Positions 16,057 through 24,878 of a DNA stretch of 64,000 nt are shown in pieces (positions within the stretch are counted from its first letter, which is position 1; every line of letters starts with the position of its first letter). The stretch covers positions 1 to 64,000 of the forward strand of contig NZ_FTOV01000015.1 in NCBI RefSeq assembly GCF_900156825.1, in the 5' to 3' direction. The DNA comes from Chryseobacterium gambrini (GTDB lineage Bacteria; Bacteroidota; Bacteroidia; Flavobacteriales; Weeksellaceae). The notes beneath the pieces are model-generated. The model worked only from the letters and a program-made list of their open reading frames with translations. It did no database searches and was not told the origin of the DNA. The translations under genes were made by a program, and so were the position numbers.

Positions 16057-16324
16057 TTTTTAGAATTTTACTTTCAGAAGAAGAAAATAAAGCAATAAAA
16101 AAAGGAAAGAATTGGACAGGGTAATCTTTCAAGAGACTGCATTGTTTGCCTAGAATAAACGGATTTCGTCTCAGGAGGCAGAAAGAGAATTAACCAAAAA
16201 TTTCCTTATGCTGTTGATATACAAATGTAAGAAAAAGTTTTAAACCTGATTCTTATGTTTGTATTTTTTTTATACACAAATCCACAATAAGTTGTAGAGA
16301 ATGCGATTGTTACGGGATTTTTTC
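16057..16324. other. intergenic region after yjdM, no gene seen
   Basis: 268 bp of AT-rich sequence leading into the palindromic element, so the yjdM-ABC gap totals 410 bp. I see no open frame with coding character and no clear terminator for yjdM other than the palindromic element itself. Confidence 0.5.
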
Positions 16325-16434
16325 AGGAGCTTTTTCCAGCTTTCGCTACTCGCTTTTTCTTAGTTTCGGCGGCTGCTCCGCAGCCGCCGAAACTAAGAAA
16401 AGAGCTCACACACGCCGCTCAATCTGGGCTATGA
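16325..16434 (+). repeat. palindromic dispersed element, copy B (22-bp stem)
   Basis: Perfect 22-bp arms at 16355-16376 and 16380-16401 around a TCC loop. The left flank CAGCTTTCGCTACTCGC and CAGGAG, and the right flank GAGCTCA...CTCAAT, match copy A at 6865-6968. The arms differ from copy A at three positions, and in every case the opposite arm has the compensating base. The copy lies 3' of yjdM in sense orientation and between convergent genes. Confidence 0.8.
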
Positions 16435-16466
16435 TATTCAGCTTCGTCATAAATATTCGTCAGAAT

Positions 16467-17402
16467 TTAACCGAATGAAACAGCGATAGTTCCGTTCAGC
16501 TTTTCATCAGAATATAGAATAATCTCTTTATTTTTTGCCTTTACTTTATTCCAGTAATGATTTCCTGCGAAACGGCTTTCCAGAACTTCCGCCTCAAAAC
16601 CGCTTTCAGAGATTTTTATTTCTTTCGGATAATAAGAAAATTTTGAAATCTGAAAATCCTGCACCTCACTTTCACTGAAAATATTTACTTCCCCGAAAAG
16701 TTTGGCAACGTAAGAATTATAAGGATTTTTAAAAGCTTCTTCGGGATTTCCTTTCTGTACTATTTTTCCATTTTGCAATACAATAATTTCATCCAGCCAC
16801 GGAATAATATCCTGAAGTTCGTGCGTGGAAATTACCAGAGAAATGTTATTCTGCTTTACGTATCGGAAAAGCTTTTCCCTCAGTTCAATCTTTCTCGGAA
16901 AATCCAGATTGCTGAAAGGTTCATCAAGGATCAGAAGCTTCGGAAGTACAGAAAGTGCTCTTGCGATGGCAACGCGCTGCTGTTGTCCGCCACTCAGATA
17001 TTTAGGTAAAATAGGAGCAAATTCTTCTAACCCGACAACTTCCAGAAGTTCAGCAACCGTTTCCCTTTTTTTTGCGAGATTAATATTCGAAATAAATTTT
17101 CCTACATTTTCAGCAACCGTTGCATAAGGCATCAGATCAAAATTCTGGGCAACAAATTTCATCTCAGCTTCTCCCGGAACCAGATTTCCTTTAGGTCCCA
17201 GTAATTTTTTACCGGCAAAAATAATGTCACCGCTTTCCCAGTCCAGCAATCCGTAGATCAGGCTCAGTAAAGTAGATTTTCCGCATCCGCTTTCTCCGGC
17301 AAGCGCAATAATTTTACCTCCCTCAAAGCCGAGATTGAGGTTCTGAAACAAGGGTTTTTCTTTAGAATAGGAAAAGTTTAAATGATTTATTTCTAATAGC
17401 AT
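16467..17402 (-). CDS. orphan ABC transporter ATP-binding protein
   Basis: 311 residues from the ATG at 17402 (MLLEINHLNF). All nucleotide-binding motifs are intact: Walker A GESGCGKST, signature LSGGQQQRVAIARAL, Walker B LLILDEPFSNLD and a switch His in STHEL. The last 90 residues after LFGEVNIFS form an extra C-terminal domain resembling a TOBE-like regulatory tail. No permease or binding protein lies beside it, so the transported substrate is unknown. A TACTTTTG -7 element (complement of 17407-17414) ends only four bases before the ATG, suggesting a leaderless transcript. A frame extending to 17444 is therefore not preferred. Confidence 0.85.
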   Translation of the reverse strand: MLLEINHLNFSYSKEKPLFQNLNLGFEGGKIIALAGESGCGKSTLLSLIYGLLDWESGDIIFAGKKLLGPKGNLVPGEAEMKFVAQNFDLMPYATVAENVGKFISNINLAKKRETVAELLEVVGLEEFAPILPKYLSGGQQQRVAIARALSVLPKLLILDEPFSNLDFPRKIELREKLFRYVKQNNISLVISTHELQDIIPWLDEIIVLQNGKIVQKGNPEEAFKNPYNSYVAKLFGEVNIFSESEVQDFQISKFSYYPKEIKISESGFEAEVLESRFAGNHYWNKVKAKNKEIILYSDEKLNGTIAVSFG

Positions 17403-17488
17403 ATTACAAAAGTAATGAATTGAAATGTTTTTAGGAAAGAACAATATTTTTTATTATTTTAGCAGGAGTAATAAAAAAATTATAAATC

Positions 17489-18148
17489 ATGAAGAAAAAG
17501 CTGTTTTCGCTGGTTATTCCTGCATTTTTCGCGTTAGCGGCAGTAGTTTCCTGTAAAAAGGAAAAGCCTCTTACCAGCGATAGCAATGAAGTGGCAACAA
17601 CAAAAGACGGAACACAATATGTTGTGGATACCCTTAACAGCAGAGTGGAGTGGAAGGGATATAAAATTTTTAAATCTGAAAACACAAGCCATTTCGGAAC
17701 CATTAAATTCGAAAGTGGCGATGTTACCGTAAAAGAAGGCAGGCTGGAAAGCGGAAAATTTGTTGCCGATATGGCTTCCCTTACTTCTGAAGATCTGAAA
17801 AACGATACCGAAAATTTAAACAAACTTAACGGGCATCTGAAAAGCGGGGATTTCTTCGAGGTAGAAAAATTTCCCACGGCTTCATATGAAATTACCAAAG
17901 TAACCCCTTCATCAGAAGGAGATTACAATACCTTACTGGATGGGAATTTAACCATCAAAGGAATTACAAAACCGGTTCAGTTTAAAGCCAATGTTTCCGT
18001 GAAGGAAGGTCTGGTAAATATTGCTACCGAGCCGAAAGACATTATGAGAGAAGAGTTTGGGGTGAAATTTCAGGCTCCCGCCGAAAATGGCGTGATAAAA
18101 GATGAGGTAACTCTTCAGATCAACGTGAAAGCTTTAGAAAAAAAATAA
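17489..18148 (+). CDS. YceI-family lipoprotein
   Basis: 219 residues. A lipoprotein signal peptide is visible (MKKKLFSLV... LAAVVSC, lipid-attached Cys at about 25). The rest is the YceI beta-barrel domain: LNSRVEWKGYKIF, HFGTIKFESGDV, LNGHLKSGDFFEVEKFP and LTIKGITKPV. YceI proteins bind polyisoprenoid-like lipids in a lipocalin-like pocket and are stress-linked in some bacteria; the lipid anchor places this one in the periplasm. It is followed by a strong terminator (18181-18211) and is monocistronic. The PVQF and KDIMREEFGV stretches are typical of the Bacteroidota members. Confidence 0.9.
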   Translation: MKKKLFSLVIPAFFALAAVVSCKKEKPLTSDSNEVATTKDGTQYVVDTLNSRVEWKGYKIFKSENTSHFGTIKFESGDVTVKEGRLESGKFVADMASLTSEDLKNDTENLNKLNGHLKSGDFFEVEKFPTASYEITKVTPSSEGDYNTLLDGNLTIKGITKPVQFKANVSVKEGLVNIATEPKDIMREEFGVKFQAPAENGVIKDEVTLQINVKALEKK

Positions 18149-18180
18149 TTTTTTTATTTAAGTGAAATAAGTGATTGAAG

Positions 18181-18211
18181 TCTGCCTCCCCAAAAGAGGC
18201 AGATTTTTTTT
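18181..18211 (+). terminator. terminator of the yceI-like gene
   Basis: TCTGCCTC (18181-18188) and GAGGCAGA (18196-18203) with a seven-base loop, followed by eight T. Confidence 0.92.
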
Positions 18212-18279
18212 AACATTTTTAAGAAAATTATTCAACTGAAAAACCGTATTTTTGCAAAACATTTTGAAAGGGTAAAACA

Positions 18280-19290
18280 ATGATAGAAAAGATAGAAGAA
18301 TTACTCGTTGAGGTAAACGGCTTTAATGCTACATCTAAGGAGGAGATCGAAAACTTCCGAATCAAGTACAATGGTAAAAAAGGAATTCTGAATGATTTTT
18401 TTGAAAAATTCAAAGAAGTTCCCAACGATCAGAAGAAAGATTTCGGACAGAAGATCAATACTCTGAAGCAGGCTGTTAACGTAAAACTGGAAGATTTAAA
18501 AAATGCTTCCGCATCTTCTATTATCGTAGAAAAAGAAGACCTTACAAGACCTGCGTTTCCTTTGGATCTGGGTTCAAGACACCCGATCAACTTGGTGAAA
18601 AACAGGATTATCGAGATTTTTAAATCTATCGGTTTTGCTGTGGCAGACGGTCCTGAAATCGAGGACGACTGGCATAACTTCACGGCACTGAATCTTCCGG
18701 AATATCATCCGGCGAGAGATATGCAGGATACTTTCTTCATCGAGCAGAATCCGGATATTTTATTAAGAACACATACTTCTTCCGTACAGATCCGTTATAT
18801 GGAAGAAAATCAGCCGCCGATCAGGATTTTATCACCGGGAAGAGTGTTCAGAAACGAAGCGGTTTCTTCACGTTCCCACTGTATCTTCCACCAGATCGAA
18901 GGTTTATATATTGATGAAAATGTAAGCTTTGCAGATTTAAAGCAGACCATTCAGTTCTTTACGACTGAACTCTTCGGAAAATCAAAAATCAGACTGAGAC
19001 CTTCTTATTTCCCTTTTACGGAACCAAGTGCAGAAATTGATGTGTATTGGGGATTAAACTCAGAAACAGATTACAGGATCACGAAAGGAACAGGATGGCT
19101 GGAAATTATGGGATGCGGAATGGTGGATCCTGCCGTTTTAAAGAATGTAAACATCGATCCGGAAAAATATTCAGGTTATGCTTTCGGGATGGGAATTGAA
19201 AGAATTGTAATGCTTCTTTATCAGATGAGCGATATCAGAATGTTCTTTGAAAATGATATCAGAACATTAGAGCAATTCAAAACTTTATAA
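18280..19290 (+). CDS. pheS: phenylalanine-tRNA ligase alpha subunit
   Basis: 336 residues, the normal PheS length. The N-terminal coiled-coil tRNA-binding arm covers about 1-85 and the class II catalytic core the rest: PGRVFRNEAVSSRSHC (motif 2), WLEIMGCGMVDPAVL, and GFGMGIERIVML (motif 3). With PheT it charges tRNA-Phe in the cytoplasm. pheT is not adjacent, as is common in Bacteroidota. A TATTTTTG -7 element at 18247-18254 lies 25 bp upstream without a good -33 match. A terminator follows at 19313-19346, so it is a single-gene unit. Confidence 0.97.
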   Translation: MIEKIEELLVEVNGFNATSKEEIENFRIKYNGKKGILNDFFEKFKEVPNDQKKDFGQKINTLKQAVNVKLEDLKNASASSIIVEKEDLTRPAFPLDLGSRHPINLVKNRIIEIFKSIGFAVADGPEIEDDWHNFTALNLPEYHPARDMQDTFFIEQNPDILLRTHTSSVQIRYMEENQPPIRILSPGRVFRNEAVSSRSHCIFHQIEGLYIDENVSFADLKQTIQFFTTELFGKSKIRLRPSYFPFTEPSAEIDVYWGLNSETDYRITKGTGWLEIMGCGMVDPAVLKNVNIDPEKYSGYAFGMGIERIVMLLYQMSDIRMFFENDIRTLEQFKTL

Positions 19291-19312
19291 TTCGTAAAGT
19301 CTAAATAAATTT

Positions 19313-19346
19313 AAATCCTGTAAAAATTCAATTTACAGGATTTTTT
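19313..19346 (+). terminator. terminator of pheS
   Basis: AAATCCTGTAAA (19313-19324) pairs with TTTACAGGATTT (19332-19343), leading into a T-run. It is 22 bp after the pheS stop. Confidence 0.92.
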
Positions 19347-19466
19347 ACTATTTTTATGGTAAACTTGTTTAAAATTTTCAATTTTTACAGAAAGTTTTAA
19401 CAAATGGATCTATTTCTTTACTGTTAAAAAATAAACAAAAACACACTTACTAATAACTTACACAAA

Positions 19467-21185
19467 ATGTCCAAAAAATTATTGAATTTTAAAGCGAGAA
19501 AAATTATCCATTACTCATTGCTCGTTTGTATTCTGCTCATTCAGCTTCTTATTGCTGGTTTTTTCTATAATGAATTTATTTCGAGGAAAAATTTAACCTT
19601 TTTTGAAAATCAGCTTAAAGAAGTTCATACGCTGGAAAATCTTACGGACAATTCCCGCGGAGAACTCCTGAATGCACAGAGTTTTCTTCAGAAATATATG
19701 GTGAGTAATGATAATACCTATCTCGATTCTTATTTTACTTCTCTTAATAAACTGGGTAAAAATCTCGACAGTATCGGACATTACGAAAACAAATATCCGA
19801 AGCTTAAAAACGTTTTAACCTCCAAGAAGAAAGATTCTATGGAGATTAAAAAGCTGAAATCTCTGATAGATTCTACCTACGAATATTCTACGAAATCCAA
19901 CTTTAAGGTAGAGAACAGCCTTCCGAAACTGGAAAAATACAGCGTCAACTACGATTTCGATAAATTTAAAGTAGAAACAAAAACAATTTCCGATACGGTA
20001 AAGAAAAAAGGGCTTTTCGGACGTTTGGGAGATGCTATTTCCGGAAAGGAAAATGTACGGAAAGAAAGTACGATTATTACAGTAAAACAGGGAAAAGAAG
20101 CCAGCCCTGCCAATATTAAGGCTGAATTCGACAGTATTTTTAATGAAGTGAACAATCATTATAAAGGAGAAATTAAGAAAATTCAGGTAAATGTGGTGAG
20201 AAACCAGAACAACAGCGGTAATTTCTATAAAATTTTTAATAATCTTCTCGTTTACAGCAATGGTTTAATGAATATCTACGAAGTTGCCATTAAGGATTCA
20301 AAAGCTGAACTGGAAAAAGAATATCAGAAACAGAATTCAGAAAGCAATAGAATCAGAAAGAATCTGGTATTCGGTGCGATGATCCTGATGTTCATTGTTT
20401 CCGTTTTGATTATGTTCCTGACCAGAATTGCATTTATTTATGAGAAAAAGCTGAATGCTGCCAATAAGCAGATCAGTGAAAACCTGAATTTCAAAAATAG
20501 AATTTTGGGAATGCTGAGTCACGAACTGAGATCGCCTCTGAAAATTATAGGGTTATTCATCAACAGAATCAATAAAAGAACAGAAGACGAAAAGGTGAAA
20601 GAGTATCTGAAATCCATCAGTTTTACCAATGATTCTCTGCTGATGCAGGCGAACCAGATTTTGGAATACACGAAAAATCAGGCGGTTGAAAATAAACTGA
20701 TTCCGGTGAAATTTAATCTTAAGAACGAGATCACTTCCATTCTTACTTCTATTGAACCTTATATAGAAACAAGAAATAATCAATTTATTGTTGATGAAAA
20801 TATTAACCAGAACATCAACGTTTATTCAGATAATAAAAAAATCAACCAGATTTTCATGAATATTCTGGGAAATGCCAATAAATTTACTGAAAACGGACAG
20901 ATAAAAGTCATCACAAAAACGCAGCCTGTTGACGAAAATACAATATCTTTGATTACAGAAATCAGCGATACCGGTGTCGGAATTTCCAAATCTGATCTTG
21001 AAAAGATATTCGAACCTTATTATCAGGGAGTTTTATCAGAAGATGTGGAAAATCTCGGAGCAGGATTGGGATTGAGTTTATGCAAAGAAATCATTGGTTT
21101 GTATGATGGGAATATCTCTGTTTCTAGCGAAGAAGGAAGAGGGACAACCGTACATTTTTCTGTTAATTTAAATATCAGTAAATGA
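19467..21185 (+). CDS. membrane sensor histidine kinase
   Basis: 572 residues. TM1 is at about 15-34 and TM2 at 299-324, enclosing a 260-residue periplasmic sensor that is Lys/Ser-rich, probably helical, and unlike any domain I know. The cytoplasmic DHp helix carries His352 in MLSHELRSPLKI, and the ATPase domain has the N box (MNILGNANKF), G1 (ISDTGVGIS) and G2 (GAGLGLSL). It overlaps the response-regulator gene by 4 bases (ATGA), so the pair is co-translated. The stimulus is unknown. It is preceded by the pheS terminator. Confidence 0.92.
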   Translation: MSKKLLNFKARKIIHYSLLVCILLIQLLIAGFFYNEFISRKNLTFFENQLKEVHTLENLTDNSRGELLNAQSFLQKYMVSNDNTYLDSYFTSLNKLGKNLDSIGHYENKYPKLKNVLTSKKKDSMEIKKLKSLIDSTYEYSTKSNFKVENSLPKLEKYSVNYDFDKFKVETKTISDTVKKKGLFGRLGDAISGKENVRKESTIITVKQGKEASPANIKAEFDSIFNEVNNHYKGEIKKIQVNVVRNQNNSGNFYKIFNNLLVYSNGLMNIYEVAIKDSKAELEKEYQKQNSESNRIRKNLVFGAMILMFIVSVLIMFLTRIAFIYEKKLNAANKQISENLNFKNRILGMLSHELRSPLKIIGLFINRINKRTEDEKVKEYLKSISFTNDSLLMQANQILEYTKNQAVENKLIPVKFNLKNEITSILTSIEPYIETRNNQFIVDENINQNINVYSDNKKINQIFMNILGNANKFTENGQIKVITKTQPVDENTISLITEISDTGVGISKSDLEKIFEPYYQGVLSEDVENLGAGLGLSLCKEIIGLYDGNISVSSEEGRGTTVHFSVNLNISK

Positions 21186-21826
21186 GTGGAATAAATTCAG
21201 GATCTGTAAGATTTTTGCTTGCGGATGATCATAGCCTGATAAGACAGGGAATTGTTTTTCTTCTGGAAGATATGGATTGGGAGAGTGAGATTTTTCACGC
21301 TTCCAATTTGCAGCAGCTTATGATTTCCATACAGGAACAACCTGTGGATATTGCGATTATAGATGCTCATTTTCCCGATGGAAACAGCATTACTGTTGTT
21401 CCGGAGATTAAAAAGATGAGTCCGAAAACCAAGATTCTCATTTTTACAGGAATTGAAGAAAGCGCCCATTCTTTAAAATTCTTAAACGCAGGAGCAGACG
21501 GATTTTTAAGCAAGCTGAGCGAGGAAGAGGAGATTGCGGAAGCGATTAAGAAAATGTACAGCCATGGAAGTTATATTTCTGAGGTTACACAGGCTTTGTT
21601 GAGAAACTCCATAAGCAACCCGACACTCATTAATCCTTTGTTGTCTTTAACGGAAAGGGAACTCCAGATTGCGGAAATGTATGCGGAAGGTCTTGGAAAT
21701 CTGGAAATAGCCAACCGGCTTGATATTAAACAGAATACGGTAAGTACACTCAAAAAAAGAATTTTCGATAAACTTAAGATAGAAAATATTGTGGAACTGA
21801 TCGAGGTCATGAAAAACCACTATTAA
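21182..21826 (+). CDS. NarL/LuxR-type response regulator
   Basis: 214 residues. The receiver domain (about 9-125) has the acidic pair ADDH near residue 14, the phospho-acceptor Asp61 (AIIDAHFPDG) and the conserved Lys in GFLSKLSEEE. The C-terminal LuxR-type HTH begins LTERELQIAEMYAEGLGNLEIANRL. It should bind DNA when phosphorylated by the kinase encoded immediately upstream. Start overlap is ATGA with the kinase stop. Downstream is a clear terminator and then a structured intergenic region that could be among its targets; that is a guess. Confidence 0.93.
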   Translation: MSGINSGSVRFLLADDHSLIRQGIVFLLEDMDWESEIFHASNLQQLMISIQEQPVDIAIIDAHFPDGNSITVVPEIKKMSPKTKILIFTGIEESAHSLKFLNAGADGFLSKLSEEEEIAEAIKKMYSHGSYISEVTQALLRNSISNPTLINPLLSLTERELQIAEMYAEGLGNLEIANRLDIKQNTVSTLKKRIFDKLKIENIVELIEVMKNHY

Positions 21827-21850
21827 ACTTTAAAGATACTTTGATATTGA

Positions 21851-21884
21851 AATCATGAAATTGCAATATTTCATGATTTTTTTT
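21851..21884 (+). terminator. terminator of the two-component operon
   Basis: AATCATGAAA (21851-21860) pairs with TTTCATGATT (21869-21878), followed by six T. It is 24 bp after the regulator stop. Confidence 0.92.
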
Positions 21885-21902
21885 ATTAAAATGATTGATT
21901 TT

Positions 21903-21957
21903 TCGCTAAATTATTGAATTATTTATTGTTGTAGATAAATATCTACAAGCTTAGCGA
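21903..21957. promoter_or_regulatory. nested palindrome, possible operator
   Basis: TTGTAGATA and TATCTACAA (21929-21948) are perfect inverted repeats with a 2-bp centre. An outer pair TCGCTAA (21903-21909) and TTAGCGA (21951-21957) encloses it. It lies about 50 bp upstream of a TACATTTG -7-like element, so it could be a dimer-binding site controlling the transcript proposed at 22013-22258. Confidence 0.4.
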
Positions 21958-22001
21958 TATATATCTAAAGGATTTATTAGAATTATATACCACAATGTGC
22001 C

Positions 22002-22009
22002 TACATTTG
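22002..22009 (+). promoter_or_regulatory. -7-like element TACATTTG in the structured gap
   Basis: Exact match to TANNTTTG on the plus strand with no annotated gene downstream on that strand. No convincing TTTG is seen 19-21 nt upstream, so the evidence is partial. Confidence 0.35.
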
Positions 22010-22012
22010 TAT

Positions 22013-22258
22013 CAACAAAAGCAAACAATTATTAACCGATAGTTAAAAGTGATTTTTGATTCTGAAAACACAAATGATGAAAAAAAATTATTTCAGAATC
22101 AGAGATACTAAGACACAAATGATATTTGTATCGTGATTGCAGAGCAGCAATGCTCTGTAACAGATACTAAAAAAAGGGTAGCAAAGGTTAGAAAGCAGCC
22201 TAAAAAAACACACACAATGAAAATCAAGCCTCCGAAATTTCGGAGGCTTGACGTTTTT
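22013..22258 (+). ncRNA. candidate structured small RNA
   Basis: Between the regulator's own terminator and a second strong terminator there is no believable open frame, yet the sequence holds successive hairpins: GATTCTGAAA/TTTCAGAATC (about 22058-22101), ACAAAT/ATTTGT (about 22116-22130) and CAGAGC/GCTCTG (about 22141-22158). It ends in a 28-bp perfect palindrome plus T-run. A -7-like element lies just upstream. This is what an intergenic small RNA gene looks like, but no known RNA family is recognised and a decayed repeat is an alternative. Confidence 0.3.
22224..22258 (+). terminator. strong terminator with a 14-bp stem
   Basis: A 28-base perfect palindrome (22224-22251, arms TCAAGCCTCCGAAA/TTTCGGAGGCTTGA) followed by CGTTTTT. 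It has no upstream protein gene on the plus strand within its reach except the already terminated two-component operon, and it lies 80 bp beyond the stop of the minus-strand DUF5916 gene. Confidence 0.75.
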
Positions 22259-22337
22259 AATTACTGACCTAAGAAACAAAACGTAATTAAAAACAAGATT
22301 CTATTGAAAATATACAACGGTTCTGTTAAATCAACGA

Positions 22338-24761
22338 TTAACCTTTCTTCTTCGTCCAGTTTTTTATCCTGTTATAATCTAGAAAGTACGTTAACTTTAG
22401 AGAAATATTATTCACAGTAGGTTCGCTGAAAAGCATATCATAGTTTTTCTTCACATTCAGCCTTGAAAATTCAAGATAATTGGAAGTTGCGTTTCTGTAT
22501 AATAAAGTAAGCTGGCTTCCCGGAGCAAACCACCACGAAAATCTTAAATCCACATTCCATGCATTATAGGTTCCGTTCAGGTTTTTGTCAAAAGCATTCG
22601 TTTCTGCAAGACTTCCGTCCTGATTCAGCGTATAAAACTGTTTGTACGTAACATCCGAAAAATAATGTCTGAATGTTAATGTAAGAGCCATTTTTTCATT
22701 AAAAGTATACTTTGAAGTCAGCACATTTTCGTAGGTATTTCTCTGCCTTCTTCCGATGAAAATATCAGTACTGTTTTTTCCGGCAAAACCTGTTTCATTA
22801 TTGCTGAAACTCGGATTAAAGCCCCAGTTTACATTGAATTTGTCTGAAAAACGGTAGCGCAGTCCAAAATTGGTAAGTACCTGATTTCTTCCTTTTTCAT
22901 CATACGCATAATAATCGAAACTGAAATTAAGCTGTAATTTCTTTCGGCTGTCGCTTTCAAACCAAATCCACGAATCGAAATATTTAGGAACCTGAAGATG
23001 TCTCCCAAAAGTTCTCGGCTCGTAAATATCATTCTGGGTAAAAGGTGTAAACTCTATTCCTCCCCCGAAAACCCTGAAGTTTTTATCCGTAAAACTGTTA
23101 TTGTTATTAAAAATCAGATTCTGAAAAATAAAAGGTTCCAGTCTGTGGAAATAATTCAGGTTGAAATTCAGATACATATTGTTGAACGTTTTCGTAGGCT
23201 GCAAAATTCTGTAACCGTACCACGCGTTGTAATTTCCGAAATTCGTTCTTGTCGAAAATCCTACATCGTTGATGTCCCAGTCTTTTGTAGTGACATTTCC
23301 GTTGATATTAAAACGGTTTTTTCCTGAAATTTTTGCAAAGCCAAGCTCACCTTTAGTCCCGAATTTCGTTTCACCATCAATCACCCAGCTTCCTTTTAAA
23401 CTTCCGAAAGTATTGTAAGTATTTTTTTTGTTATTGATATCCCAGAGAATTCCCGTTGCATTGGCATCGCGGAAATCTCCGTTTCGGGTAACGTTGGTAT
23501 TCACCAAAGAGACAGAAGAATTTCCGTTGAATCGCTGATCAAAAACCAGAACATTGTAATTGGTCCACGGTTCTACAACCTCTCTTCTCACTTCTCCGGT
23601 TTCATGGTTTAAAATCGTAGCTTCCATTTTTTGTGTTATTCCGTTAAAAAAGCCGATTCCCAACCCTTTTTTGGTTCTTCCCGAAATTTTAAAAGCATTG
23701 AATAATTTTACCTTTGAAGGATATTCCGTTACCTCTTCATTGTCATTGGTTGCAGGATATCTCGAAGGTTCTCCGCCGACTCTTCTTGAATAAAACATTC
23801 CACCTTTACTGAATAATTCGGTTCCTTCGGTAAAGAATGTTCTCTGCTCGGAAAACTGCTGTTCAAACGGGGTTAAATTTAAAATCGAATTATCAAAATT
23901 TGCCTGTCCGAAATCCGGAATCAGAGTCATATCGAAGGTAAAAGCATCATTAATACCGTATTTTACGTCCATTCCGCCGTTGATATTAGCGGTTGTTTTT
24001 CCGTCGAAACTGTTGACGTATGTGGAAAAATAAGGCGTAAAAGACAATCGTGTTGGAGGATTGATATTTTCAATTCCCTTTAAAACACCATCAAATAATG
24101 TATAAGAGTTTTTTGCATTATCCACAAAATTCCAGTCATAAGTAGTTTTTGTACGCTGAATCCTGCGGAACATATTCATTCCCCATTCCTGAACGTTACT
24201 TTTTGGAAATCTAAGTTCGGAATAAGGGATTTTAATTTCTACCGCCCATCCTTTTTCATTGATTTTTGCGCCGCTGTACCAGATGGAATTCCATGTATCA
24301 TCTTCTCCGTCCGTCGTAATTTTTGCATCAAACTGAACGCCGGCTGCGGTTACCATAAATTCCAGACTCTGCTGTTTGTCGTTGTACCCGTTTAAAGTAA
24401 CTCCGAAGAAATCATCATTTCCTACGCCATCTCTTTCTGTGAGTTCTTTGGCAATTTTATGGGGAGTAGGATCGTACATCTGGGCTCCGAAGTAAATTCC
24501 TGTATCATCATATAAAATTCTGACTTCCGTTCTGATAGAATCTGCCTGAAGTTTTCCGTTGTTGGGCTCTCTTTCTATAAAACCGGTAGCAACAGGAGCA
24601 TTCCGCCATTCTGCATCATCCAGAATTCCGTCTATTTTGGGAGATGATGAGGTTTTTGTGATGACGATGTTTTTTCTGACAATCTGCACATCTTCCTTTT
24701 TCTGAGAATAGGTGAGTATGGAAGATAAAATAAGGCAAATTGCCAGGATCTGAGTTTTCAT
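22338..24761 (-). CDS. DUF5916 outer-membrane protein with N-terminal CBM9-like domain
   Basis: 807 residues with a signal peptide (MKTQILAICLILSSILTYSQ). Residues about 35-230 form a carbohydrate-binding family 9-like domain (KIDGILDDAEWRNAP, TEVRILYDDTGIYFGA, EIKIPYSELRF). The rest is the DUF5916 region, rich in aromatic-ended beta strands and Asn, as expected for an outer-membrane barrel; it ends with an aromatic-rich strand (LKLTYFLDYNRI). Ligand unknown. It is transcribed alone; the DUF3108 gene upstream on the same strand is separated by its own terminator at 24823-24851. Confidence 0.85.
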   Translation of the reverse strand: MKTQILAICLILSSILTYSQKKEDVQIVRKNIVITKTSSSPKIDGILDDAEWRNAPVATGFIEREPNNGKLQADSIRTEVRILYDDTGIYFGAQMYDPTPHKIAKELTERDGVGNDDFFGVTLNGYNDKQQSLEFMVTAAGVQFDAKITTDGEDDTWNSIWYSGAKINEKGWAVEIKIPYSELRFPKSNVQEWGMNMFRRIQRTKTTYDWNFVDNAKNSYTLFDGVLKGIENINPPTRLSFTPYFSTYVNSFDGKTTANINGGMDVKYGINDAFTFDMTLIPDFGQANFDNSILNLTPFEQQFSEQRTFFTEGTELFSKGGMFYSRRVGGEPSRYPATNDNEEVTEYPSKVKLFNAFKISGRTKKGLGIGFFNGITQKMEATILNHETGEVRREVVEPWTNYNVLVFDQRFNGNSSVSLVNTNVTRNGDFRDANATGILWDINNKKNTYNTFGSLKGSWVIDGETKFGTKGELGFAKISGKNRFNINGNVTTKDWDINDVGFSTRTNFGNYNAWYGYRILQPTKTFNNMYLNFNLNYFHRLEPFIFQNLIFNNNNSFTDKNFRVFGGGIEFTPFTQNDIYEPRTFGRHLQVPKYFDSWIWFESDSRKKLQLNFSFDYYAYDEKGRNQVLTNFGLRYRFSDKFNVNWGFNPSFSNNETGFAGKNSTDIFIGRRQRNTYENVLTSKYTFNEKMALTLTFRHYFSDVTYKQFYTLNQDGSLAETNAFDKNLNGTYNAWNVDLRFSWWFAPGSQLTLLYRNATSNYLEFSRLNVKKNYDMLFSEPTVNNISLKLTYFLDYNRIKNWTKKKG

Positions 24762-24822
24762 AATTCAGTTCTTAATGTTTTAAACAAGACAACCAAAATC
24801 TGAAATCTATTACATCACAAAA

Positions 24823-24851
24823 CAAAAAAATGTCTGCAAAATTTGCAGACA
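24823..24851 (-). terminator. terminator of the DUF3108 gene
   Basis: A perfect 21-base palindrome TGTCTGCAAA...GCAGACA (24831-24851) followed on the minus strand by seven T. It lies 28 bp after the DUF3108 stop. Confidence 0.88.
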
Positions 24852-24878
24852 CCTTATTTCTAATGATTTACAATGAAT

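Noticed and set aside
17431..17898. 155-codon minus-strand open frame
   Set aside because: Complete antisense shadow of the YceI lipoprotein gene, Ser/Phe-rich as shadows of this strand usually are.
22013..22258. 6S RNA as identity of the structured gap
   Set aside because: The 5' and 3' ends do not pair into one long closing stem; the hairpins are successive.
22088..22279. 63-codon minus-strand open frame
   Set aside because: It spans the 28-bp terminator palindrome and hairpins; Cys- and Phe-rich with no coding character.
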